A stretch of 64,000 bases of DNA from Dyella sp. BiH032 (GTDB lineage: Bacteria > Pseudomonadota > Gammaproteobacteria > Xanthomonadales > Rhodanobacteraceae), in the NCBI RefSeq assembly GCF_031954525.1, contig NZ_CP134867.1, forward strand, positions 930,001-994,000, read 5' to 3'. Positions 41,135-48,337 of this stretch are shown piece by piece. The position numbers were made by a program, and so were the translations under genes. Below the pieces are notes generated by a model. That model had not been told where the DNA came from and ran no database searches. It worked only from the letters and a program-made list of their open reading frames with translations. The stretch's first letter is position 1. Each line of letters opens with the position of its first letter.

Positions 41135-41743
41135 TTAGTAAGTCTTGCTCCAGGCGACGATCGTTTCTCTGCGATAGTTACTGTCAGGATTTCCAGGAGT
41201 ACGGAAGTCCTTTGTGGCGATATGCGCTCGCATCAGCACGCTGACGGTTCTGTCATTGACCTCGATATAGATGCTCGGTCGGATGTTCAGGCCCCAACCA
41301 TCGGGAATGTTGCTCTGCTCAACGTGATGAAGGACTTTTTCATCTTTGAAGATGGAGCCGATATCAATGAATGCTTCGTGCTCAGCTCCATCTAGTGACG
41401 TCCACTTCACTTCCGCCGGGGAGGGGAAGTTCCTGGCTCCCAGGTAAGAGGCATTCTTCCATTTGTCCCGGTAGTCCGGAGAGGGCGGCGGTCCGGAAGG
41501 CCGGTCCGCGTCCAGCCTGGTGAAGTCGTAATTGTCGTAGATGACGCTGCAACGCAATGTGTTGTAGCAATGCGATCCAAAACTATGCTCTTTGAATGTC
41601 AGCGGCCACGGAGTGGGGAGATGGGTCGGGCTGGCTGGATTCGAATGCGTCATCGTCAAGCATCCTGTAAGCGCAAAGGTGAGGATGGTGGCAGCGTATT
41701 TCAGTGAGCGGCCACTACTACCTAAAAGGGCAAGTTTCAGCAT
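41135..41743 (-). CDS. Lipoprotein, probable immunity protein for the lipase effector
   Basis: 202 residues. The lipoprotein signal runs to the lipobox LTGC (about residues 24-27). The mature domain starts PLTFKEHSFGSHCYNTLRC (about 45-63) and ends with beta-rich segments (IYIEVNDRTVSVLMRAHIA). It lies 14 bases upstream of the effector gene in the same direction. A periplasmic lipoprotein beside a Tle1-type lipase is the usual immunity (Tli) layout, but the family is not one I can name, so the role is inference. A degenerate copy of its N-terminal domain lies immediately upstream in the same frame. Confidence 0.7.
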   Translation of the reverse strand: MLKLALLGSSGRSLKYAATILTFALTGCLTMTHSNPASPTHLPTPWPLTFKEHSFGSHCYNTLRCSVIYDNYDFTRLDADRPSGPPPSPDYRDKWKNASYLGARNFPSPAEVKWTSLDGAEHEAFIDIGSIFKDEKVLHHVEQSNIPDGWGLNIRPSIYIEVNDRTVSVLMRAHIATKDFRTPGNPDSNYRRETIVAWSKTY

Positions 41744-41827
41744 ACGAACCACTCTAATAGATCCGGCTTCAGGCCAGAACCGTGTTGTTGCGAAAACTGC
41801 ATTAGTAACTCCGGCTCCAAACCTTCG

Positions 41828-42070
41828 GGGCGGGGGCGGCGCCGGGGGGGCTTGGCGTGCCTGATAGCCGCCGTTGTAGCTGACGCTGCATTCGAGCGTG
41901 TCGTAGCAGATGGCCAGGAAGTCGTACCGTTTGAAATGCAGCGGCGTGCTCAGGGTGTCCCGGGGGCGGATCGATCCGGCCCGGCCGCCCGTCTGGCGCG
42001 GCCTCGCTGCGCATCGTGCCGAGCCGGCGCAAGATGCCACGAGTTGCAAAGCGATTATCCCTGTTCTGCA
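41828..42070 (-). pseudogene. Truncated duplicate of the immunity lipoprotein gene
   Basis: The translated frame gives a lipoprotein-like IIALQLVASC, then TPLHFKRYDFLAICYDTLEC and SVSYNGGY, matching the immunity protein's PLTFKEHSFGSHCYNTLRC and SVIYDNY segments in order, followed by a similar Pro-rich run. The homology stops after the Pro-rich run and the ATG is lost (only TTG or GTG remain). The frame happens to run on into the intact gene, so automated callers may fuse them. It reads as a remnant of an earlier or alternate immunity gene. Confidence 0.55.
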
Positions 42071-42328
42071 TGTCCCATCCTTTGCGACGTTCGACTCACT
42101 GTCTCGCTGGCGATCTTAGCCACCGTGTGCGGTGAGGCCAGTGTCTTGGGGACTAGGATGCACGTAGCGTGATTCGCATCGCAAGCTGGCGATGTGGAGG
42201 AAACGCGGAGAATGATCGGAAATGTTAGTTCGCTGATCGATTGGACAAGGCGAAAAGGGCGCTCGAAGCCCTTGCGCATCAGAGCCAAGCCAGGCAGCTC
42301 TGCGAGAGCATGGGGCATCGGAGAGACC

Positions 42329-43372
42329 TCAAGGTTTGAGATAAGCCTCGCCTATCTCCTTCGCCAATCCATACGGCTCCGGCTCATTACGATTACTCAA
42401 CAGCATCACCGTCACCCCCTGCTTCGGCCATCGCACGATGACATTGCGAAAGCCGATGCTCTCCCCCGAGTGCCACAGCACGTCGCCGTGGATGCGCCAG
42501 CCGTAGCCATAGGCATCCACATCCGTTTCGCCGGTCACTTTGTTCTGCGCGGCGAACGCCAGGCGGCGTGATTCGTCGCTCAGGAGGCGGTCGTCATAGA
42601 GCGCGGCATCCCACTTCGCCAGGTCGTCGATCGACGAGTAGATCCCGCCATCGCCGCGCGTGGCGCTGGTGAGGTCCTGGTCGGTGCGGAGCCAGTGGCC
42701 ATCCTGCTCGCTATAGCCGTACGCGCGATGCGTGGGCTGTGGACCCTTCGGTTCGCGCAGCATGGTGTGGTCCATGTGCAGCGGCTGGAAGATGCGCTTG
42801 CGCAGGAAGTCCGGCAGGCGTTGGCCAGAGGCGCGTTCCACGATCAGGCCGAGCAGCACGTAGCCGCTATTGCTGTAGCGATAGCTCGTGCCGGCAGGAA
42901 AGTAGGTGCGTGTCTCGGCAGAAAGCATGCGCAGCACGTCGCCATCGTCGAGCTGCCGGGTGGTGCCGGGCGGGATCAGGTCCTCGTAGTCGATGAGGCC
43001 GGAGCCATGCGAGAGCAGATGGTGGATGGTGATGTTCGCGTCACTTGCCGGAAGCGACGGCAGCCAATGCCTCACCGAATCGCTGAGTTTCAACTTGCCG
43101 TCTTCCGCCAGCAGCAGAATCGCCGCCGCAGTGAACTGCTTGCTGATGGAAGCCAGTCGATAATTGGTGGCGGGCGTGGCGGCGACGCCGGTTTCGAGGT
43201 CCGCATAGCCGTAGGCCTTCCGCAGCACGGGCTTGCCGTCCTTCAACACGAGCAGAGAGGCGCCGGGCACCTTGCCCTCGTAGCGCTTCATCAGCGTGTC
43301 CGCATCGTCGGCCCGCACTCCGGCGGAAAAGAATGCGAGCAGGCTGCAAAGAAGAAAGAAGGCAAGGCGCAT
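42329..43372 (-). CDS. Periplasmic serine hydrolase, beta-lactamase (class C) family
   Basis: 347 residues. A signal peptide (ending VRA, about 21) precedes a penicillin-binding fold: SxxK in ASISKQFTA, YxN in YRYSNSGY and the third motif HSGESIG. It resembles AmpC-related D-aminopeptidases, esterases and DD-carboxypeptidases. GAGG lies before the ATG; the frame upstream is a shadow of the next gene. It is the last gene of a five-gene leftward cluster dealing with D-peptides. The likely substrate is a D-residue-containing peptide, which is inferred from context. A weak hairpin at 42255-42273 may end the transcript. Confidence 0.88.
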   Translation of the reverse strand: MRLAFFLLCSLLAFFSAGVRADDADTLMKRYEGKVPGASLLVLKDGKPVLRKAYGYADLETGVAATPATNYRLASISKQFTAAAILLLAEDGKLKLSDSVRHWLPSLPASDANITIHHLLSHGSGLIDYEDLIPPGTTRQLDDGDVLRMLSAETRTYFPAGTSYRYSNSGYVLLGLIVERASGQRLPDFLRKRIFQPLHMDHTMLREPKGPQPTHRAYGYSEQDGHWLRTDQDLTSATRGDGGIYSSIDDLAKWDAALYDDRLLSDESRRLAFAAQNKVTGETDVDAYGYGWRIHGDVLWHSGESIGFRNVIVRWPKQGVTVMLLSNRNEPEPYGLAKEIGEAYLKP

Positions 43373-43380
43373 AGCGAACC

Positions 43381-44142
43381 TCAGCGGATCGGCAGGTCGT
43401 AATAGGTGTCCGGTGTGGGCTCCGGATCCAGCGTGTAGTGCCACCATTCGAATGGGTAGTTGCGGAAGCCGCCGCGCTTCATCGCCGTGCGGAGCAGGTC
43501 GCGGTTGGCGCGCTGCGCCGGGGTGACATCCGTCGAGTCGGTGTTGGCGCGCGGATCGAAGTAGTCGAAGGGCGTGCCCATGTCCAATGGTGTGCAATGC
43601 TCGTCGTGCGCGTCGCATTGCAGCAGGGTCAGATCCATCGTTGCGCCGCGGCTGTGACCCGAGCGTGGAGCAATGTAGTCGCCGAGCAGTACGCGCTTGT
43701 CGAGATGGGGATAGTGCGTAGCCTTGGTGCGCTGGTCGGCGAGGTCGCCGCCCCAGCGCACGAAATGGCGCACGGCACGGGCGGGCCGGTAGCAGTCCCA
43801 CAGCAGCAGGCGCCGGTGATCGGTGCGCAGGCTGCGTTCCACGCCGGCGAGCGCCTCCGCGGCAGGCCGCAGCAGATAGCACTTGGCCGCTTCGTAGCCG
43901 TCGACGGGCGTGCCGACGAAGTTGTCGCTACCGGCGTACTTGATGTCTTCGGCGATATCGGGCGCGAGGCTGCGGATGTCCACCAAGTTCGCCTGCGCCA
44001 ACGTGCCGGTGGCGACCGGTGGCTTTTCCGCCGGCGCGGCGCAGCCGCCCAGCAGAATGGCGACCGGCAGCGCCAGGCGGCTAATCGCAGTCGCGCATGC
44101 GCTTGAATGCGAGATCTTCGAAGTCGTAGCTGAAATCGGCAT
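43381..44142 (-). CDS. D-alanyl-D-alanine dipeptidase (VanX/DdpX), lipoprotein
   Basis: 253 residues. The N-terminus has a long charged part, then a hydrophobic run to lipobox LGGC (about 31-34), so it is probably membrane-anchored in the periplasm. The M15D zinc site is intact: SGHSRGATMDLTL (His and Asp ligands) and FEWWHYTL (catalytic Glu, third His). It hydrolyses D-Ala-D-Ala. The ATG overlaps the upstream hydrolase gene by 62 bases; no better start exists inside the gene. No vancomycin resistance genes (vanH, vanA, vanRS) are nearby, which favours a nutrient or recycling role. Confidence 0.92.
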   Translation of the reverse strand: MPISATTSKISHSSACATAISRLALPVAILLGGCAAPAEKPPVATGTLAQANLVDIRSLAPDIAEDIKYAGSDNFVGTPVDGYEAAKCYLLRPAAEALAGVERSLRTDHRRLLLWDCYRPARAVRHFVRWGGDLADQRTKATHYPHLDKRVLLGDYIAPRSGHSRGATMDLTLLQCDAHDEHCTPLDMGTPFDYFDPRANTDSTDVTPAQRANRDLLRTAMKRGGFRNYPFEWWHYTLDPEPTPDTYYDLPIR

Positions 44143-45622
44143 CGGGATCGACCTTGCTCATGTGCAGATTGCCGAGCTTGCTGGTGGGCGCATGCAGCCA
44201 TGCCTCGGCATCGCCGTGCTCCCATTGCACGAGAAATTCCCCGCCCACGCGCATCACCGGCCCGCGCAGCCGCGGCGACTTGGCGGACTCGAAGGCTACG
44301 CCGTTGTCACGGGGGCACAGGCGGATTTCGCCGAACCACGGGTCGCGCCATACCCCGAGCAGGCCGGCCAGTTCCTTGCCGGTGGCCGGCTGGCGGCGGG
44401 ACGTGTCCGGCACGCGTGACGCATGGCGGTGGCTTTCCTTGGCGGCCAGTTCGTCGGCGTAGGCGGCGACGCTGCGCGCCTTGTCCGGCGCGGTGAACTG
44501 CTTGAGCAGCACCTCGATCAGCACGGTGCGAGCTTCTTCCGCGTCGCCGTTGATCAGCACGACGAAACCGTCGCCACGGTCCGGCAGCAGATAGAGCGCT
44601 GAGTACATGCCCGAGAGCGTGCCCGTGTGCGACACGGTCAGCGCGCCGTCGACGTCGGCGATACGCCAGCCATAGCCGTAGGCGTACAGGCGGGTACCGT
44701 CCCAGGCGCGGCGCTGCGCGGAGATCGGCATCGGGGTGTAAGGCGTCCACAGCTTGTCGCGCTGCGCCTGGGGCAGCCACGCCAGCTGGGCGGGCGTCGG
44801 TGCCAGCCACTGGCGCGCCCAGGCCAGCATGTCATCCAGGCTGCATTGCACGCCGCCGGCGGCTTCCATCGTGGTGGGGCGCACCATCGGGTCAGCAGGT
44901 ACCCGCGGTTCGTAGCCCTTATCGCCGCGCGCATGCGGCACGGCCACCGGCGCGAGCGCATCGCGCCGCCACGTGCCGACCTGGCAACGCGATAGCCCGA
45001 GCGGCTCGAACACCTCACGACGAAGCAGGGTCTCGTAAGGAGCGCCGCCGGCCGCAGCCGCGACTTCGCCGGCCACGACGTACAGCAGGTTGTCGTAGGC
45101 GTAGCCGGCGCGGAAGCTGTAGCGCGGCTTGAGGTAGGCGAGCGCGGCGACGATGTCCTGGCGGGTGAAGGCGTTCGGCTCCGGCCACAGCATCAAGTCG
45201 CCGGCGCCTTCGCCCAGGCCGCTGCGATGGGTGAGCAGATCGCCTACCTGCATGTGTTCCGTCACCCAGGGGTCGTACATGCGGAACGCCGGCAGCCAGC
45301 GCTTCACCGGGTCGTCCCAGCGCAGCTTGCCCTGCTGCACCAGGCGGGCGAGCAGGGTGGCGGTCATGGCCTTGCTGTTGGAGGCGATCTTGAACAGCGC
45401 GTCGGGCGTCACCGGCTGGCCCGAGCCGAGCGCGAGCTCGCCGGCGGTGCGCCGGTAGACGACTTCGCCGTGCTCGATCACGCCGACGGCGATGCCGGGC
45501 AGGTGGTAGCGCGCCACCACCGCATCGATCAGTGGATCGAAGCGTTCCTTCGGTGTCTGCGCTCCCGCCGTGCCGGCGACGAGCGCCAGAAGGGCCGCGA
45601 GGGCGCTAGCGAGGCGTCGCAT
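44081..45622 (-). CDS. Exported serine hydrolase, beta-lactamase family with C-terminal domain
   Basis: 513 residues. A signal peptide (ending AGA, about 21) is followed by the catalytic domain: SxxK in IASNSKAMTA, Tyr motif YAYDNLLY and HTGTLSG. A C-terminal beta-barrel-like extension (about 400-513, LLGVWRDPWFGEIRLCPRDNG) resembles the lipocalin-like DUF3471 domain often found in this family. The ATG overlaps the dipeptidase stop by 17 bases. The neighbours suggest a D-aminopeptidase or LD/DD-carboxypeptidase acting on muropeptides, but the fold also serves esterases. Confidence 0.9.
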   Translation of the reverse strand: MRRLASALAALLALVAGTAGAQTPKERFDPLIDAVVARYHLPGIAVGVIEHGEVVYRRTAGELALGSGQPVTPDALFKIASNSKAMTATLLARLVQQGKLRWDDPVKRWLPAFRMYDPWVTEHMQVGDLLTHRSGLGEGAGDLMLWPEPNAFTRQDIVAALAYLKPRYSFRAGYAYDNLLYVVAGEVAAAAGGAPYETLLRREVFEPLGLSRCQVGTWRRDALAPVAVPHARGDKGYEPRVPADPMVRPTTMEAAGGVQCSLDDMLAWARQWLAPTPAQLAWLPQAQRDKLWTPYTPMPISAQRRAWDGTRLYAYGYGWRIADVDGALTVSHTGTLSGMYSALYLLPDRGDGFVVLINGDAEEARTVLIEVLLKQFTAPDKARSVAAYADELAAKESHRHASRVPDTSRRQPATGKELAGLLGVWRDPWFGEIRLCPRDNGVAFESAKSPRLRGPVMRVGGEFLVQWEHGDAEAWLHAPTSKLGNLHMSKVDPDADFSYDFEDLAFKRMRDCD

Positions 45623-46817
45623 CGGCCGCTCGCTCCACGTCCCCCCACACGCGCAGCAGGTTGCCGCCCCAGAGCTTGGCGATGTCCGCATCGCTGAAGC
45701 CCGCACGGCGCAGCGCCGCGGTGACGTTGCGGGTCTGGCCGGCATCGCGCCAGCCATCGATGCCGCCGCCGCCATCGAAATCCGAGGCAATACCCACGTG
45801 GTCGATGCCGGCGACCTCCACCATATGGCGGATCTGCGCGACGTAATCGTCCAATGTGGGGAGAGGGAACGCCGCATCGATGCGGCGCATGCCCTCGACG
45901 TATGCCGGCAAGAAATCGTGCTTCTCGCTGTCGTACTGCTTGTCGCCCGCCCGCTTCGCCACCTGCGCCTGCAGTGCCTTCTCGGCAAGTTCGCGGCCCG
46001 GATCGAGTTTGAGGAAACCCTTGTACGCGACGGCCTGGATCACGCCACCCTTGGCCGCGATCGCGCGCAGCAGGTCGTCCGGCAGGTTGCGCGGGTGATT
46101 CACCAGGGCGTGGGCGCCGGAGTGCGAGGCGATGATCGGGGCCCTGGAAAGCTTAAGCACATCGCGCACGCAAGCGTCCGAGCTGTGCGAGATGTCGACC
46201 ATGATGCCCAGCCGGTTGGCACGCTCCACCACCTGGCGGCCGAACTCGCTGAGGCCGGCATCGCTGAGCGGCGGGTCGCCGAGGTCGGCGGTTGGCATGG
46301 AGCTGGTGCACAGGTCGTTGTGGCCGACGTGGGTGAGGCCGATGTAGCGCGCGCCCTGCGCGAAGGCCCAGTCGAGGTTCTTCAGATCGTGGCCGAGCGA
46401 GTAGCCGTTCTCGATGCCGATCATGGCCGACAGCACGCCGTCTTTGCGGTTGGCCAGGACTTGCGCCGGCGTGGTGGCAAGGCGGATGCGCTGCGGATAG
46501 CGCTGCACCAGCAAATGGATGTCCTCGTACTTGCGCTTCGCCTGCGCGACGGCCTTGGCGTAGCCCTTTGCGTCCAGCGGGCCCTGTTCCACATAGATCA
46601 CGAAGAACACGGCATTCAGGCCGCCGCGCTCCATCTTGCCCAGGTCGACTTGCAGCGGCGTGTCCTTGCCGGCGTCGAAGCGCGGCTCGCGCATGTAGGC
46701 CAGCGGGATGTCGACGTGGGTGTCGATGGTGACGGGCGGATCCTGCGCCGCGGCGGCGGTGCCGGTCCACAGGAGCAAGGGCAGCGCCAACGCGCTCAGG
46801 TGAGGCCAAGCCTTCAT
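45606..46817 (-). CDS. Membrane dipeptidase, peptidase family M19
   Basis: 403 residues. A signal peptide (about 1-23, ending AAA) precedes a TIM-barrel metallopeptidase. The zinc ligands are IDTHVDIP (HxD), IGIENGY (bridging Glu), ISHSSD and ASHSGAHAL (His), with DFDGGGG at the end. It is related to renal dipeptidase, which cleaves dipeptides with a D- or dehydro-residue at the second position. The ATG overlaps the lysA stop (ATGA). In this cluster it would release free amino acids from L,D-dipeptides in the periplasm. Confidence 0.94.
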   Translation of the reverse strand: MKAWPHLSALALPLLLWTGTAAAAQDPPVTIDTHVDIPLAYMREPRFDAGKDTPLQVDLGKMERGGLNAVFFVIYVEQGPLDAKGYAKAVAQAKRKYEDIHLLVQRYPQRIRLATTPAQVLANRKDGVLSAMIGIENGYSLGHDLKNLDWAFAQGARYIGLTHVGHNDLCTSSMPTADLGDPPLSDAGLSEFGRQVVERANRLGIMVDISHSSDACVRDVLKLSRAPIIASHSGAHALVNHPRNLPDDLLRAIAAKGGVIQAVAYKGFLKLDPGRELAEKALQAQVAKRAGDKQYDSEKHDFLPAYVEGMRRIDAAFPLPTLDDYVAQIRHMVEVAGIDHVGIASDFDGGGGIDGWRDAGQTRNVTAALRRAGFSDADIAKLWGGNLLRVWGDVERAADATPR

Positions 46818-48097
46818 GCGGTTTCCCAGTCGCGGGCCGGCTGCTCGCCGGCGACCATCTCTTCGAAACTCTGCCTGCGCCGCACTATGGCATGCCGTCC
46901 GCTGTCGAGCAGCACCTCGGCGGCCAGGGGGCGCGAGTTGTAGGTAGAGGCCATGGCCGCGCCGTAGGCGCCGGTGGTGCGGATCAGCACCAGGTCGCCC
47001 GCGCGCAGCTCCGGCAGCTCGCGATCGACAGCGAAGGTGTCGCCCGTTTCGCAGACCGGGCCGACCACGTCGTAGCGGTGCCGCGGGCGGGGCTCGCCCA
47101 CCAGGGCGACGATGTCGTGCCAGGCGTCGTACAGGCTGGGGCGCAGCAGGTCGTTCATCGCCGCGTCCAGCACCAGGAAGCGGCGCCGCTCGCCTTGCTT
47201 GACGCGCACCACGCGTGTCAGCAATACGCCGGCTTCGGCCACCAAATAGCGTCCAGGCTCCAGCAGGATGCGGCCGCGAAAGCCGGCCAGGGCGTCGCGG
47301 ATGGCCTGGCCGTAATCCGCCGGCGCGATCGGCGCCTGTCCTTCGCGATAGCGCACGCCGAGCCCGCCGCCGACGTCGATGCTGGCGATGGCGTGGCCGG
47401 CGTTCTCCAGTTCGCGCCAGAACGCAGCCACGCGCGCGAGCGCCAGGCGGAACGGCTCGACGCTGAGGATCTGCGAGCCGATGTGCACGTGCAGTCCATC
47501 CAGCCGTACGTTGGGAAAGCGCGCCGACCCGGCGAACCAGCGCCGCGCTTCGTCGATGCTCACGCCGAACTTGTTCTCCGCCTTGCCGGTGGAGATCTTG
47601 GCATGCGTCTGCGCGTCCACGTCGGGATTGATGCGCACGGCGGCGCGTGCAGTGGTGCCGAGTTCCTCGGCGAGCGTCTGGAGCATGTCCAGCTCGTCCG
47701 CCGATTCGAGATTGAAACGCTGGATGCCCGCGGCGAGCGCCTCGGCGATCTCGCCCGCGGTCTTGCCGACGCCAGAGAACACGATGCGTTCGGCCGGAAT
47801 CCCGGCGTGCAGCGCGCGCCACAGCTCGCCGGAAGAGACGATGTCCGCACCGACGCCCGCTTCAGCCATCAGTTGCAGAATGGCGACGTTGCTGTTGGCC
47901 TTGATGGCGTAGCAAAGCGTGGCATCCAGTCCGTGCAAGGCGTCCTGCAGGCCGGCGATGCGCGCGCGGATCGCGTTGGCCGAATAGGCGTGGAACGGCG
48001 TGGGGATGCGCTCGGCGAGACGGCGCAGGTCGACGCCGTCGAACAGGGCGTCGGGGTGGAGCGTATCGCCTGCGGCAAGCGTAGCGGTGTGTTGCAT
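46814..48097 (-). CDS. lysA: Diaminopimelate decarboxylase-like PLP enzyme
   Basis: 427 residues. A fold-type III PLP enzyme: Lys66 in YAIKANSN, ESADEL, HVHIGSQ, DVGGGLGVRY, EPGRYLV, and the partner-subunit CETGD. LysA makes lysine and CO2 from meso-DAP. GAGG lies eight bases before the ATG. It is the first gene of the overlapping leftward chain with M19 dipeptidase, hydrolases and VanX. Xanthomonads commonly encode a lysine-pathway DAP decarboxylase fused to aspartokinase, so this stand-alone copy may serve DAP salvaged from murein. The specific substrate is not proven. Confidence 0.9.
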   Translation of the reverse strand: MQHTATLAAGDTLHPDALFDGVDLRRLAERIPTPFHAYSANAIRARIAGLQDALHGLDATLCYAIKANSNVAILQLMAEAGVGADIVSSGELWRALHAGIPAERIVFSGVGKTAGEIAEALAAGIQRFNLESADELDMLQTLAEELGTTARAAVRINPDVDAQTHAKISTGKAENKFGVSIDEARRWFAGSARFPNVRLDGLHVHIGSQILSVEPFRLALARVAAFWRELENAGHAIASIDVGGGLGVRYREGQAPIAPADYGQAIRDALAGFRGRILLEPGRYLVAEAGVLLTRVVRVKQGERRRFLVLDAAMNDLLRPSLYDAWHDIVALVGEPRPRHRYDVVGPVCETGDTFAVDRELPELRAGDLVLIRTTGAYGAAMASTYNSRPLAAEVLLDSGRHAIVRRRQSFEEMVAGEQPARDWETA

Positions 48098-48288
48098 GAG
48101 AGCCTCAACGTAAGCCCTTCTCCACAAGGAAGGGACGGAACCAGGTGCTGGGCGGAGCGTACCGCCTCGCGCCGCCCGCATCCTCTGCCGCTGCAGCCGA
48201 CAGGGTCCCCCGCAACTGGCGATGCTCTTTCGCGGGACAACGTTGGACAAGCCGGAGAACGGAAGACGACACGCCAGAACGCCGCACG

Positions 48289-48323
48289 AAAAAAAGGCGG
48301 CCCGAAATCCCGCGGGCCGCCTT
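48289..48323 (-). terminator. Intrinsic terminator of the TonB receptor gene
   Basis: An 11-bp stem (48294-48304 with 48313-48323; AAGGCGGCCCG), loop AAATCCCG, followed leftward by T7. It lies 15 bp after the receptor stop and separates it from the lysA transcript. Confidence 0.9.
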
Positions 48324-48337
48324 GGGGAGTACATCTA

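Noticed and set aside
41135..42049. A single 304-codon lipoprotein gene including the upstream part
   Set aside because: The upstream part repeats the N-terminal domain of the downstream part and has no ATG, and a second signal peptide with its own lipobox begins at 41743. Duplicate remnant plus intact gene explains it better than a fusion.
43381..44142. A vancomycin-resistance determinant around the VanX-type gene
   Set aside because: No vanH, ligase, vanS or vanR gene is nearby; neighbours are peptide and D-amino-acid enzymes, which favours a catabolic role.
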